NCBI RefSeq assembly: GCF_002860165.1
Contig: NZ_PGUZ01000042.1
Coordinates: 62,001 to 126,000, forward strand
Direction: 5' to 3'
Length of the DNA: 64,000 bases
DNA from: Bacillus sp. V3-13
GTDB taxonomy: Bacteria; Bacillota; Bacilli; Bacillales; Cytobacillaceae
The notes beneath the pieces were generated by a model. It saw only the letters and a list, made by a program, of their open reading frames with translations, made no database searches and was not told where the DNA came from. A program made the translations under genes and the position numbers. This document shows positions 48,284 through 56,773 of this stretch, in pieces. Positions within the stretch are counted from its first letter, which is position 1; every line of letters begins with the position of its first letter.

Positions 48284-49153
48284 TCAATCGGTTTTTTGCT
48301 GCCTTTTTTGGAAGTTACCGGCTGATTTCAATGTATTGTGCATAAGCATGGTGATTGTCATCGGTCCCACTCCGCCAGGAACAGGCGTAATGAAGGCTGC
48401 TTTTTTGCTTACTTCTTCAAATGCAACATCACCGCAAAGCTTGCCTTGATCATTGCGGTTCATCCCTACATCAATGACAGCAGCCCCTTCCTTCACATGG
48501 TCTGCTGTGATTAAATTGGCTCTGCCGACAGCCGCAACAAGTATATCTGCCGTTTTTGTAAAAGCTTTTAAATCCTTTGTCTTTGAGTGACAATATGTAA
48601 CAGTAGCATTTTCATTTAGAAACAGCTGCCCTGACGGCTTTCCGACGATGTTGCTCCGCCCGACGACAACAACATGCTTGCCGGAGATTTCAATATTCAT
48701 TTCTTTAAGCATTACCATAATGCCTGAAGGTGTACAAGGCACAAATGCATCCTGGCCGGTCATCATTCTCCCGATGTTAACGGGATGAAAGCCGTCGACA
48801 TCCTTTTCAGGCGAGATTGCTTCGATCACATTCGTTTCATTGATATGTTTTGGGAGCGGAAGCTGAACTAAAATGCCATGGATCGAGTCGTCATTATTCA
48901 GTTCTGCAATTTTGGACAACAGCTCTTGTTCTGTAAGCGACTCGGGATATTTGACTACGACAGAGTGCATCCCCAGCTCTTTGCTTGCTTTCTCCTTGTT
49001 TTTCACATATGTACTTGATGCCTGGTCATTTCCGACCAATATGACGGCAAGGCCCGGATGTACATTTAATTTCTTTAATCTGGCCACATCATCGGCAATT
49101 TCCGCGCGCTTTTTTCGGGAAATTTCTTTTCCATCAATCAATTGGGCTGACAT
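48284..49153 (-). CDS. folD: Bifunctional methylenetetrahydrofolate dehydrogenase/cyclohydrolase
   Basis: This 289-residue enzyme interconverts 5,10-methylene- and 10-formyl-tetrahydrofolate with NADP+. Family features are SSTYVKNKEKASKELG with the catalytic Lys, HGILVQLPLPKHI, VVVGRSNIVGKP in the nucleotide-binding part and the C-terminal TPVPGGVGPMTITML. ATG at 49153 (MSAQLIDGKEISRKK) follows AGGAGGAAATGT; the frame extends to 49180 without a better site. It is downstream of nusB, 52 bases away. Confidence 0.96.
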   Translation of the reverse strand: MSAQLIDGKEISRKKRAEIADDVARLKKLNVHPGLAVILVGNDQASSTYVKNKEKASKELGMHSVVVKYPESLTEQELLSKIAELNNDDSIHGILVQLPLPKHINETNVIEAISPEKDVDGFHPVNIGRMMTGQDAFVPCTPSGIMVMLKEMNIEISGKHVVVVGRSNIVGKPSGQLFLNENATVTYCHSKTKDLKAFTKTADILVAAVGRANLITADHVKEGAAVIDVGMNRNDQGKLCGDVAFEEVSKKAAFITPVPGGVGPMTITMLMHNTLKSAGNFQKRQQKTD

Positions 49154-49205
49154 ACATTTCCTCCTGTTTTCATATTCCATACCGCTTTACTGCTTCAGAC
49201 AGCTG

Positions 49206-49598
49206 TTATGTTAATTGCTGTTTAATCCTGGACAATACTCCGTTGATAAACCGGCTTGATTGTTCATCTCCATACAGCTTGGCAATTTCGATTGCTTCAT
49301 CAAGAACGACATTAGGCGGAACTTCTTCTTTACAATAGGCCAGCTCAAAAGCGGCCATTCGCAGTAAATTCCGGTCAACATTTGCCAGCCTTTCAAGCGT
49401 CCAATTCTCAAGATGAACTTTAATCATGTCATCGAGTTCTTCTTTATGCTGGACAACACCTGACACCAGCCTTGTTAAATACTCATCGTTTGGGGCGTCC
49501 TCCAAAACGTGTTTGATGGCCGCTTCCGGCTCAGCCTGACTAACGTCAATTTGAAAAAGAGCCTGGAGTGCCTTTTCTCTTGCTGTTCTTCTTTTCAT
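49206..49598 (-). CDS. nusB: Transcription antitermination factor NusB
   Basis: This 130-residue all-helical RNA-binding protein assembles with NusE (ribosomal protein S10) on boxA of rRNA transcripts. It begins MKRRTAREKALQALFQIDVS with the Arg-rich RNA-binding face and ends FINGVLSRIKQQLT; DEAIEIAKLYGDEQSSRFIN is typical. ATG at 49598 fits the family start, although AAAGGAG lies 12 bases upstream, somewhat far; the frame opens at 49646. Confidence 0.94.
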   Translation of the reverse strand: MKRRTAREKALQALFQIDVSQAEPEAAIKHVLEDAPNDEYLTRLVSGVVQHKEELDDMIKVHLENWTLERLANVDRNLLRMAAFELAYCKEEVPPNVVLDEAIEIAKLYGDEQSSRFINGVLSRIKQQLT

Positions 49599-49788
49599 TT
49601 GAATTATGTGCTCCTTTTTAAGGAAAAATTGTTTTTTGTGTGTCAAATTTCATTAAAAAAATGACTTTTTCGCTGTACCTCTCGATTCATAACAAGATAA
49701 TAGCACAAGTCGTCTCGCTCTGCACGGTCTCTTTCGTTATTATTGCAGATTATTGTCTGTTGGTTGGATCAATCTTGTTTTTCTTATC

Positions 49789-49823
49789 AAAAAACCAAAG
49801 ACAGCGAATGTCTTTGGTTTTTT
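49789..49823 (-). terminator. Intrinsic terminator after yqhY
   Basis: AAAAAACCAAAGACA (49789-49803) pairs perfectly with TGTCTTTGGTTTTTT (49809-49823), a 15-bp stem with a T-run in either direction. It ends the accB-accC-yqhY transcript. Confidence 0.85.
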
Positions 49824-49827
49824 TGTA

Positions 49828-50235
49828 TCAAATCTCTTCAGCTTCTTCAGCTTCCTGCTTTTGGTTTTCAAACTGGATGCCGACAACATGAATGTTTACT
49901 TCTTCTGCGTTCAGAGCCGTCATATTCAGCAATGCCTGACGTATGTTGTCCTGGATTTTCTGGGCAACGTGCGGGATTGAGACGCCGAATTTCATCAAGC
50001 AATAAACATCAACCTTGATTCCTTGTTCGGTAAGCTCGACTTTCACGCCTTTGCCATGGTTTTTTTTGCCGAGCCTCTCAACTACACCGGTTGCGAAGTT
50101 TCCGCGCATTTGCGAAACTCCTTCCACCTCTGATGCGGCAATTCCGGCAATCACCTCGATTACTTCCGGGGCAATTTCAACTTTGCCGAGCCCAGTATTC
50201 TCTTTGCTCACTTCAAGAATGTTATTTTCGCTCAT
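49828..50235 (-). CDS. yqhY: Asp23/Gls24 family protein YqhY
   Basis: This 135-residue member of the Asp23 (DUF322) family shows IAPEVIEVIAGIAASEVEGV and VDVYCLMKFGVSIPHVAQKI. In B. subtilis YqhY is linked to control of fatty-acid synthesis through acetyl-CoA carboxylase. ATG at 50235 follows GGAGGTG at 6 bases; upstream TTG 50250 overlaps that site. It begins 15 bases after accC, a conserved arrangement that supports a role in malonyl-CoA supply. Confidence 0.92.
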   Translation of the reverse strand: MSENNILEVSKENTGLGKVEIAPEVIEVIAGIAASEVEGVSQMRGNFATGVVERLGKKNHGKGVKVELTEQGIKVDVYCLMKFGVSIPHVAQKIQDNIRQALLNMTALNAEEVNIHVVGIQFENQKQEAEEAEEI

Positions 50236-50250
50236 TCCATGCACCTCCAA

Positions 50251-51609
50251 TTATTTATCCGATTTCATCACATCATACAGTTCCAGAAATTTCGTATTGA
50301 ATTGGCCATCCACAAATTGTTCATGGTCCAGCAGCCTTAAGTGAAAAGGAATTGTTGTATGGATGCCTTCAACCACAAATTCATTCAGGGCTCTTTTCAT
50401 TCTGGCAATCGCTTCTTCACGGCTGCTTCCGTATGTGATGACCTTCGCAATCATTGAATCGTAGTAGGGCGGGATTGTATATCCGGGATATGCAGCCGAA
50501 TCAATCCGGACTCCGAGTCCGCCTGGCGGTAAGTACGTGTTGATTTTTCCGGCTGACGGCATAAAGTTCTTTTCAGGATTTTCGGCGTTAATTCTGCATT
50601 CGATCGCCCAGCCGGTAAAGGTGACTTCATCCTGTTTTAAGCGAAGCTTTTCTCCGGACGCCACCCTGATTTGTTCCTTAATTAAGTCGACGCCTGTGAC
50701 CATTTCGGTTACCGGGTGTTCAACTTGAATCCTTGTGTTCATTTCCATAAAATAAAATTTCCGATTGCGGTAATCATATATAAATTCTACCGTGCCAGCG
50801 CCTGAATAATCAACTGCTTTGGCCGCTTTTACTGCTGCATTTCCCATTTCTTCACGAATTTCCCCGTCGAGGGCCGGTGAAGGGGTTTCTTCGAGCAGTT
50901 TTTGCAGGCGTCTTTGGATCGTGCAATCGCGTTCGCCGAGGTGGATAACATTCCCATGCGTATCAGCGAGGACTTGAATCTCAACATGGCGAAAATCTTC
51001 GATAAATTTTTCAAGATAAACGCCCGGATTTCCAAAAGCAGTCAAAGCTTCCTGCTGGGTAATATTAATGCCTTTGATGAGCTCCTGCTCTGTTTTGGCG
51101 ATGCGGATTCCCTTTCCGCCGCCGCCGGCTGTTGCTTTAATAATAACCGGGTAGCCGATCTTATTGGCCAGCTTCACACCATCATCGACCGATTTAAGTA
51201 TTCCTTGCGAGCCCGGAACAATCGGAACGCCGGCTTCGCGCATCGTTTCCCGTGCAATATCCTTCGTGCCCATTTTTGTGATGGCTTCGGGACTTGGGCC
51301 CACGAAAGTGATATTCACTTCCCGGCACAGTTCAGCAAAGTCGGCATTTTCGGCAAGGAATCCATAGCCTGGATGGATCGCGTCACAGTCGGTCAATTTG
51401 GCAACGCTGATGATATTTGTAAAGTTCAAGTAGCTGTCCTTTGAAGCTGTCGGTCCAATACAGTATGCTTCATCAGCAAGCTGGACATGAAGGGCTTCCC
51501 TGTCAGCTTCCGAGTATACGGCGACCGATTCGATGTTCATCTCGCGGCATGCACGGATGATCCGAACGGCTATTTCTCCTCTGTTTGCAATTAACAGTTT
51601 TTTTATCAT
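50251..51609 (-). CDS. accC: Biotin carboxylase subunit of acetyl-CoA carboxylase
   Basis: This 452-residue ATP-grasp enzyme carboxylates the biotin on AccB. It opens [20 protein letters not shown] and has the glycine-rich ATP loop [17 protein letters not shown], the metal-binding [18 protein letters not shown] and [17 protein letters not shown] at 51609 has a G-rich site (GGGGGGGCAAATTTTATC) upstream. It is the middle gene of accB-accC-yqhY. It may also serve the propionyl-type carboxylase encoded at 8-10 kb, since no separate biotin carboxylase is seen there. Confidence 0.97.
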   Translation of the reverse strand: MIKKLLIANRGEIAVRIIRACREMNIESVAVYSEADREALHVQLADEAYCIGPTASKDSYLNFTNIISVAKLTDCDAIHPGYGFLAENADFAELCREVNITFVGPSPEAITKMGTKDIARETMREAGVPIVPGSQGILKSVDDGVKLANKIGYPVIIKATAGGGGKGIRIAKTEQELIKGINITQQEALTAFGNPGVYLEKFIEDFRHVEIQVLADTHGNVIHLGERDCTIQRRLQKLLEETPSPALDGEIREEMGNAAVKAAKAVDYSGAGTVEFIYDYRNRKFYFMEMNTRIQVEHPVTEMVTGVDLIKEQIRVASGEKLRLKQDEVTFTGWAIECRINAENPEKNFMPSAGKINTYLPPGGLGVRIDSAAYPGYTIPPYYDSMIAKVITYGSSREEAIARMKRALNEFVVEGIHTTIPFHLRLLDHEQFVDGQFNTKFLELYDVMKSDK

Positions 51610-51627
51610 GATAAAATTTGCCCCCCC

Positions 51628-52134
51628 TTATTCAGGCTTAACCAGAAATAAAGGCTGGCCATATTCTACGAGCTGCCCATCACTCACTAAAATTTCAACA
51701 ATTTCGCCATTCACTTCAGCCTCGATTTCATTGAACAGCTTCATCGCTTCGACAATACATACGATCGAGTCATTGGTAACCTTGGATCCCACTTTTACAT
51801 ATGGAGGAGAATCTGGTGATGACGATTGATAAAAAGTCCCAACCATTGGGGACGTGATCTTATGTAAGTTCGCAGCTTCAGCAGCTTCTTCTTCCCTTGC
51901 TGCCGGTTTTTCAGCTGCAGGAGTTTCCTGTTTAACTTCAAATACGGCAGGTTGCTGTGATGTTACAGTGGTTTCCGCAACAGGGATTTGATTGATTGGC
52001 TGAGCAACCACAGTTGTTTCTGCTTTGTTCTTCTTCATTTTAATTTTTGAACCATCTTGTTCAAAAACAAATTCGTCAATGCTTGATTGATCAACAAGCT
52101 TTATCAGTTCACGTATTTCTTGTACCTTCAACAT
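51628..52134 (-). CDS. accB: Biotin carboxyl carrier protein
   Basis: This 168-residue protein has an N-terminal helix pair ([20 protein letters not shown]), a Pro/Ala/Glu-rich flexible linker at about 45-90 and a C-terminal biotinyl domain. Biotin is attached to the Lys in [16 protein letters not shown]. It carries carboxybiotin between AccC and the carboxyltransferase in the first step of fatty-acid synthesis. ATG at 52134 follows AGAGGTGTAATC. It is the first gene of the operon. Confidence 0.96.
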   Translation of the reverse strand: MLKVQEIRELIKLVDQSSIDEFVFEQDGSKIKMKKNKAETTVVAQPINQIPVAETTVTSQQPAVFEVKQETPAAEKPAAREEEAAEAANLHKITSPMVGTFYQSSSPDSPPYVKVGSKVTNDSIVCIVEAMKLFNEIEAEVNGEIVEILVSDGQLVEYGQPLFLVKPE

Positions 52135-52175
52135 GATTACACCTCTGTCCTTTATAATTAAGACTAACTTCTAAT

Positions 52176-52205
52176 ATCATACGATAAGACCTGCTCAAAG
52201 TTCAA
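52176..52205 (-). promoter_or_regulatory. Probable SigA promoter of accB
   Basis: On the minus strand TTGAAC (52205-52200) is followed after 18 bases by TATGAT (52181-52176), about 40 bases upstream of the accB ATG. Confidence 0.6.
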
Positions 52206-52423
52206 CATTGTATTCGGCAGGCAAAAAATAAAAAAGCCTCTCGTCTCTATTCTAATATTTTTTTTAATAGTTGTGAATTTTTCCGAAAGGGTTTTCATTA
52301 CAATTTATCGAATAATGGTTGCACACCAGGGGAGAGGAGCAAATACGAAGCAAGGTATGTATTTTAACAATACCTGTAGTTGCCCGGCGCTCTTTCATGG
52401 TTCAATGAAGAATTGTCTTCATA

Positions 52424-52458
52424 GAAAAAGCATCGGCTCTCCATACCGATGCTTTTTC
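52424..52458 (-). terminator. Intrinsic terminator after the spoIIIA operon
   Basis: GAAAAAGCATCGG (52424-52436) pairs perfectly with CCGATGCTTTTTC (52446-52458), a 13-bp stem with T-runs on both strands. It is 74 bases past the spoIIIAH stop. Confidence 0.8.
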
Positions 52459-52531
52459 CCATGCAAGGATAAATCCTTGTCTGCTGAGGCTAAAATTTCC
52501 AACCCACTGTACTAAGCGGCTTGAGAACAGC

Positions 52532-53092
52532 CTATTTGGAACCATGGAACCTGACAGCCACGTCTTGCTCATCGATCTCTGATCTAACCATTTGGATGAT
52601 TTCATTCGCCGCTTTAGGGGTATGTTCTTTCGCTTTAATCGTAATCATGACTTTGTCGCCATCAGCACGTACCAGCGCATCCTCATAACCCGCCGCGATG
52701 ATCAATGTTTCCAAGATTTCTTCCTTTTCGGCAATCGCATCCAGTTCTTTCATTTGGTCGTACGCTTCGCTTTTTTCCGCGGCAGTTAATTCGGAAGAAG
52801 CCATCATCTCTGTTAATTGCTCCTTCAGCTCGCTGCGCTTGTCGTTAAGCTCAAGGCGGAGCTCTTCAAATACTTCATCGCTTGCAGCACCGGAAATGAC
52901 CATGCTTTCGTCCTTTGACTCGGCTGCCGGAGTATCCGGTGCATCATTTTTAGCTTCCTGGGGATTTTTTGTTTCCTCCACCCCTGCGAAGTCATTGCTT
53001 TGCTGTTCAGGAGAAGTAATGTAATAGACGGACAAAACGACTACTAAACTTAACATTGTTAACAACCAGACTGTTTGCTTTTTCAATAACAT
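52532..53092 (-). CDS. spoIIIAH: Stage III sporulation protein AH
   Basis: This 186-residue mother-cell protein has one N-terminal membrane helix (VWLLTMLSLVVVLSVYYI), an acidic linker and a C-terminal ring-forming domain of the YscJ/FliF type. That domain binds SpoIIQ of the forespore to form the channel between the two cells. It is shorter than the B. subtilis protein (about 218 residues), mainly in the linker. ATG at 53092 follows GGGGGATTCATAA and lies directly after the spoIIIAG stop. Confidence 0.93.
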   Translation of the reverse strand: MLLKKQTVWLLTMLSLVVVLSVYYITSPEQQSNDFAGVEETKNPQEAKNDAPDTPAAESKDESMVISGAASDEVFEELRLELNDKRSELKEQLTEMMASSELTAAEKSEAYDQMKELDAIAEKEEILETLIIAAGYEDALVRADGDKVMITIKAKEHTPKAANEIIQMVRSEIDEQDVAVRFHGSK

Positions 53093-53761
53093 TTATGAAT
53101 CCCCCTTTGTTTTCTTTGGCATCACTGAAACTCTGTGACTCGGGACGTCCAGCACCCTTGATACCGCTTCTTTAATCCACTTTTTCACTTCAACATTATC
53201 TGCGCCCTTAGCAACAATGAGCACACCGCGGATCGCCGGCTTCTTTGTTTCCACCACGATCGGAACTTCTTTTTCCCCATTGCGGATAATCACAAGCTGC
53301 TCATCCTCTGACATATCTTCAACCATGCGTTTCCCGCCTTCCCGGTCAGTTTCCTCGGTTATTTGGGATTGAGTCACCGTGTTTTTTTCGAGAACTTTTT
53401 TTTCGGTGGCATCAACATTGACGACCACGGAGACGTCATCTACACCGACAATCTCTTCAAGGGCTTCTTTCAACTGGACTTCGTAAGCCTCTTCATAGTC
53501 TTTAATCACGCTATTTCCACCAGGACTCTTGTGTCCAAACGCTTCAACATCTTCGCTTTTCTGTTCCTGACTGCCAGTCATCACCGGCAGGGCGGATTCA
53601 GATGGTTTCTCGTTAAAGAGCATATTGCTTATTAGCATAATGGCAGCACCGAAAAGCAGGACTAACAGTAAGTAATGGTATTTACCCGGTTTTTTATCAG
53701 CTTGTTTGTCCCCGAAAAACTGTTTTTTTAACCATGTCAACGGCCCTTTATCCTTGTCCAT
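53093..53761 (-). CDS. spoIIIAG: Stage III sporulation protein AG
   Basis: This 222-residue protein has a single membrane segment at about 28-48 (YHYLLLVLLFGAAIMLISNM) and a C-terminal ring-building motif domain (VVVNVDATEKKVLE, VIIRNGEKEVPIVVETKKPA, then GVLIVAKGADNVEVKKWIKE). It forms the large ring of the feeding-tube apparatus in the engulfed forespore septum. It overlaps spoIIIAF by 14 bases. ATG at 53761 follows GAAGGGGGGAATACC. Confidence 0.94.
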   Translation of the reverse strand: MDKDKGPLTWLKKQFFGDKQADKKPGKYHYLLLVLLFGAAIMLISNMLFNEKPSESALPVMTGSQEQKSEDVEAFGHKSPGGNSVIKDYEEAYEVQLKEALEEIVGVDDVSVVVNVDATEKKVLEKNTVTQSQITEETDREGGKRMVEDMSEDEQLVIIRNGEKEVPIVVETKKPAIRGVLIVAKGADNVEVKKWIKEAVSRVLDVPSHRVSVMPKKTKGDS

Positions 53762-54383
53762 TTACTTCGGTATTCCCCCCTTCAATCGTCACTTCGATCA
53801 TGCTTTCATGAACATTCCACTTTTGCGAGAGAAGAGAAACGATTTTGCTTGATTGATTGCCAGGTCGCTTTGATGGAAGAGGTTGTTCTGTGTTGATTTC
53901 TATTTTCTTTATTGCTTCAACTGCTTCGGGTTCAGCTTCCGGATGTTTCAGAAGAACGATGACTTTCTGCAGGTTTTTCGGGAATTCATGCTGGTTTTGT
54001 TCGTCTGCTAAAACATCAATTTTAGCAATTTCCAATCCGTACTGTTCCATCAACTCCTCTTTTGCGCCCTGTTCCATTTGGACAGCCATTTGTTCTAAAA
54101 TATATGCATGTTGGGATGCTTGTATTTCTGTTTTCTGCATTTCTATTAAATTTTCCATATTTTTTTCGCGCTGACTCTGAAGTACCGGGACCGAAGCAAG
54201 GGCCGCTTCAAAATCAGAAGAAAACAATTTTAGAATCGGCGTTAAAATAATGGCAATTAACAGCAAGCCGGTGACCATTTTTGTATACTTTTGAAAATTG
54301 GAGCTGGGGAGCAGCATATCAATCACAGTTGCGAGCAACACGAACAAAATAATATTCGTTATCCATTCTTTGATAAAATCCAT
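53748..54383 (-). CDS. spoIIIAF: Stage III sporulation protein AF
   Basis: This 211-residue protein has two N-terminal membrane helices (IILFVLLATVIDMLL and MVTGLLLIAIILTPILKL) and a soluble C-terminal domain related to the ring-building fold. It is a membrane part of the SpoIIIA complex. ATG at 54383 follows GGGGGAGAAGC. The length is close to the B. subtilis protein. Confidence 0.93.
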   Translation of the reverse strand: MDFIKEWITNIILFVLLATVIDMLLPSSNFQKYTKMVTGLLLIAIILTPILKLFSSDFEAALASVPVLQSQREKNMENLIEMQKTEIQASQHAYILEQMAVQMEQGAKEELMEQYGLEIAKIDVLADEQNQHEFPKNLQKVIVLLKHPEAEPEAVEAIKKIEINTEQPLPSKRPGNQSSKIVSLLSQKWNVHESMIEVTIEGGNTEVNGQG

Positions 54384-54393
54384 GCTTCTCCCC

Positions 54394-55593
54394 CTATCGG
54401 ACCATCATCGTCAAATTGCCGGCGGCAATGATAACGGTAATGCTTAAAAAGAACATTAACGACACGATCGCCAGCGCAGCGAAAACGTAAATCACACTTT
54501 TGCTGATCACATCAAGGCAGGAAATAATCGGCCCCCCGCCAAGCGGCTGCAAAATCGCAGCGGCAAATTTATATATAAAGGCAATCATCAAAATTTTAAG
54601 AGCAGGAAACGCAACGATTAACAGCAATATAATCACTCCGGCGATTCCAACTGTATTTTTCAGGAGGACGGAAGCGCTAATCACTGTATCCGTCGCATCG
54701 GTAAACATTCTCCCGATAACCGGTATAAAATTGCCGGTTATAAACTTTGCTGTCCTGAGCGTGACTCCATCCGTGACCGCAGTTGATGCACCCTGGACAG
54801 AAATAACGCCCAAAAAAACGGTTAAGAACAGCCCGAGCAGGCCGATGCTCCAATTTCGCAGGAGCTGGGCCAACTGGGTGACTTTATAATGTTCGGTTAA
54901 AATGCTGACAATGCTGAGCAGCGCAGATAAAAAGAGGAGCGGCAAAACCACGTACTGAATGAGCAAGCCGCTCGTATTCATCAGAAAAAGGATGACTGGA
55001 TGAAAAAAAGCCGCCGAGACCAGCCCTCCTGAAGCTGCAATTAATGCAAGCAAAAGCGGGACAAGCGCAAGAATGAAATGAATCATCGAGCTGATCGCCT
55101 CGTTCGTATAGCTGATCGCAACGTGAAAGCTATTTAAAGCAATGATCATCAGCACGATAAAGACAACCGCATAAGCGACTTTGCTTACGTTGCTTTTCTC
55201 AAAAGCATTTTGCAGCGATTGTAAAAACATGCTGAAAATCGTCAGCATGATTAAAGAGCCAAGCAGTTTCCCGTTGACAAGAAATTCGTGAAACAAAAAT
55301 TTCAAGCCGCCTGTGAACCACTCCTGTAAAGAAAATTGCTTGTCCCCTTTAATAAAATCGTACAGGCTTCCTTTTTGGCTCTCGGGCAAAAACCCTCCGT
55401 ATTCGCTTAGGATATCTTCCCAGAATTGCTTGAGTTCATCTATATTGAGCGTATCAAGCTGGACATCGGCCATCTCTTCTGCATTTAATGCGGGATTTGG
55501 CTGATCTTTTTCGGGTGAGGCTTGTACGGCTGGAACGAATACAAAGGACAATGTAAAAACAAGGATGATCAATAGCTGCCGCCGCTGCTTCAT
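54394..55593 (-). CDS. spoIIIAE: Stage III sporulation protein AE
   Basis: This 399-residue polytopic membrane protein has a signal-like N-terminus (LLIILVFTLSFVFVPAVQA), an extracytoplasmic stretch, and at least seven helices from about residue 105 to the end. It contains KFITGNFIPVIGRMFTDATD and LQPLGGGPIISCLDVISKS, both strongly conserved in the family. It is the main membrane component of the SpoIIIA-SpoIIQ channel. ATG at 55593 follows AAAAAGAGGTGGTACC. Confidence 0.95.
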   Translation of the reverse strand: MKQRRQLLIILVFTLSFVFVPAVQASPEKDQPNPALNAEEMADVQLDTLNIDELKQFWEDILSEYGGFLPESQKGSLYDFIKGDKQFSLQEWFTGGLKFLFHEFLVNGKLLGSLIMLTIFSMFLQSLQNAFEKSNVSKVAYAVVFIVLMIIALNSFHVAISYTNEAISSMIHFILALVPLLLALIAASGGLVSAAFFHPVILFLMNTSGLLIQYVVLPLLFLSALLSIVSILTEHYKVTQLAQLLRNWSIGLLGLFLTVFLGVISVQGASTAVTDGVTLRTAKFITGNFIPVIGRMFTDATDTVISASVLLKNTVGIAGVIILLLIVAFPALKILMIAFIYKFAAAILQPLGGGPIISCLDVISKSVIYVFAALAIVSLMFFLSITVIIAAGNLTMMVR

Positions 55594-55628
55594 GGTACCA
55601 CCTCTTTTTAATGGAATCCTGCTTCGAT

Positions 55629-56018
55629 TTAGTTCGGGATTAGTTGGATGACGGTTTCAATCATGACGGTCAGGATCGGGATAGCCATCGCCAGGATCAA
55701 AATTTTGCCGGCTAATTCTATTTTTGAGGCGATCGCACCCTGGCCCGCATCCTTCGTGATTTGCGCTGCAAATTCGGCAATATAGGCGATGCCGATGATT
55801 TTCAATATCGTTTCTACATAAATGAGGTTCACTTTCGCATTTACGGCTATTTGCTCGACCATATGGATAACTTGATAGATTTGATCGACAAGGAACAGGA
55901 AGATGGCGCAGCCAACAAAAACGATTAAAAGAAAGGCAAAATTCGGTTTTTGCTCCTTCACGATTAATGCAAGGAAAGTAGCTACTAAGGCCACTCCTGC
56001 GATTTGGATGATCTCAAT
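55629..56018 (-). CDS. spoIIIAD: Stage III sporulation protein AD, apparently with an ATT start
   Basis: This small membrane protein has three to four helices (VALVATFLALIVKEQ, FAFLLIVFVGCAIFLFLVDQ) and the strongly conserved KDAGQGAIASKIELAGK. Starting at the first conventional codon (GTG 55994) would remove the conserved N-terminal helix and leave no spaced ribosome binding site. In frame, AAGGGAGGG (56026-56034) stands 7 bases before ATT 56018, giving 129 residues beginning (M)EIIQIAGVALVATFLA. The alignment with B. subtilis SpoIIIAD (133 residues) is then nearly complete. CTG 56024 touches the ribosome site and is less likely. Confidence 0.9.
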   Translation of the reverse strand: MEIIQIAGVALVATFLALIVKEQKPNFAFLLIVFVGCAIFLFLVDQIYQVIHMVEQIAVNAKVNLIYVETILKIIGIAYIAEFAAQITKDAGQGAIASKIELAGKILILAMAIPILTVMIETVIQLIPN

Positions 56019-56032
56019 CGCCAGTCCCTCCC

Positions 56033-56239
56033 TTATCCCTGGAACAGGAAGACAGATTTAATTTTTTGAAATAATTCATCCACAATGGAGGCCACCATAA
56101 ACAAAATATATATAAACCCGAACAGGGTAACCCACTGGGCATATTCTTTTTTTCCAACCTGATCAAGAATCGTATGCAGGAAAGCCACGACTATTCCCAC
56201 TCCGGCAATTTTAAAAATCACATCAACCTCTATGCCCAT
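56033..56239 (-). CDS. spoIIIAC: Stage III sporulation protein AC
   Basis: This 68-residue protein has two membrane helices (IFKIAGVGIVVAFLHTIL and WVTLFGFIYILFMVASIV) joined by DQVGKKEYAQ, and ends VFLFQG as in B. subtilis. It is a core membrane piece of the SpoIIIA complex. Two ATG codons stand in tandem at 56242 and 56239 behind GGGGGAG; the second has better spacing. Confidence 0.95.
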   Translation of the reverse strand: MGIEVDVIFKIAGVGIVVAFLHTILDQVGKKEYAQWVTLFGFIYILFMVASIVDELFQKIKSVFLFQG

Positions 56240-56257
56240 CATTTCTCCCCCTAAGTG

Positions 56258-56773
56258 CTACATCAGTAATATGATGACTAGTAATCCGGACAGGAATCCG
56301 AGACTTTTGACCATTTTTTCGTATTTCGCCTGTTTATCACGGGCGTCGGCTTCTTCCCTTTCCAGATGGGAAAGAGTGAGGATAATTTGTTTTTGCTGGG
56401 AATGGCGGTCATGGCGGCCAAGCGTTTCCCCGAACTGCTTCATAATTTCAAATTCCCCCTGCTTGAAGGCTGTCAGCTTCCAAATGTCATTTAAGCTGTC
56501 TTCCCAGGCGGCCTTGACCGTTGTTTCTGATTCGGTCAATTTATTGGCAAACGCTTCAAAAAACAACGAAAGCGGTTTTGGGAGCTGGGCAGCTAATCGT
56601 CTTGAAGCTTCATGCAATGGTGTATGCCCATACATGATTTCCGCCTCGAGTGACTGCAATGCTGATTTCAGCTGCCGGAGCTGCCGCGGCCTCTCACTTA
56701 AATGGCGGGAAGCTTCAAAGCCAGTCCATGTGGTCGCAATAATAATGAGTATGGCACCGATTATTTTCAGCAT
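56258..56773 (-). CDS. spoIIIAB: Stage III sporulation protein AB
   Basis: This 171-residue protein has a membrane helix at each end (IGAILIIIATTWTGFEA and SLGFLSGLLVIILLM) and a helical soluble middle (LRQLKSALQSLEAEIMYGHT). It resembles type-II-secretion-like GspF fragments. It is predicted to couple the ATPase AA to the channel. ATG at 56773 abuts the spoIIIAA stop. Confidence 0.93.
   Translation of the reverse strand: MLKIIGAILIIIATTWTGFEASRHLSERPRQLRQLKSALQSLEAEIMYGHTPLHEASRRLAAQLPKPLSLFFEAFANKLTESETTVKAAWEDSLNDIWKLTAFKQGEFEIMKQFGETLGRHDRHSQQKQIILTLSHLEREEADARDKQAKYEKMVKSLGFLSGLLVIILLM

Larger units (their letters stand above)
52135..52531. other. Intergenic region between spoIIIAH and accB
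   Basis: These 397 bases hold the accB promoter on one side and a terminator on the other. A second small hairpin, CAAGGAT-AA-ATCCTTG, lies near 52464-52480. The middle (52210-52420) is AT-rich with several imperfect hairpins. I see no gene that I would support; see the rejected 52-codon plus-strand frame. Confidence 0.5.

Noticed and set aside
52357-52515. 52-codon plus-strand frame with five Cys between accB and spoIIIAH
   Set aside because: It runs through the spoIIIA terminator hairpin, has only a weak ribosome site (AGCAAGG) and no promoter; it is most likely chance.
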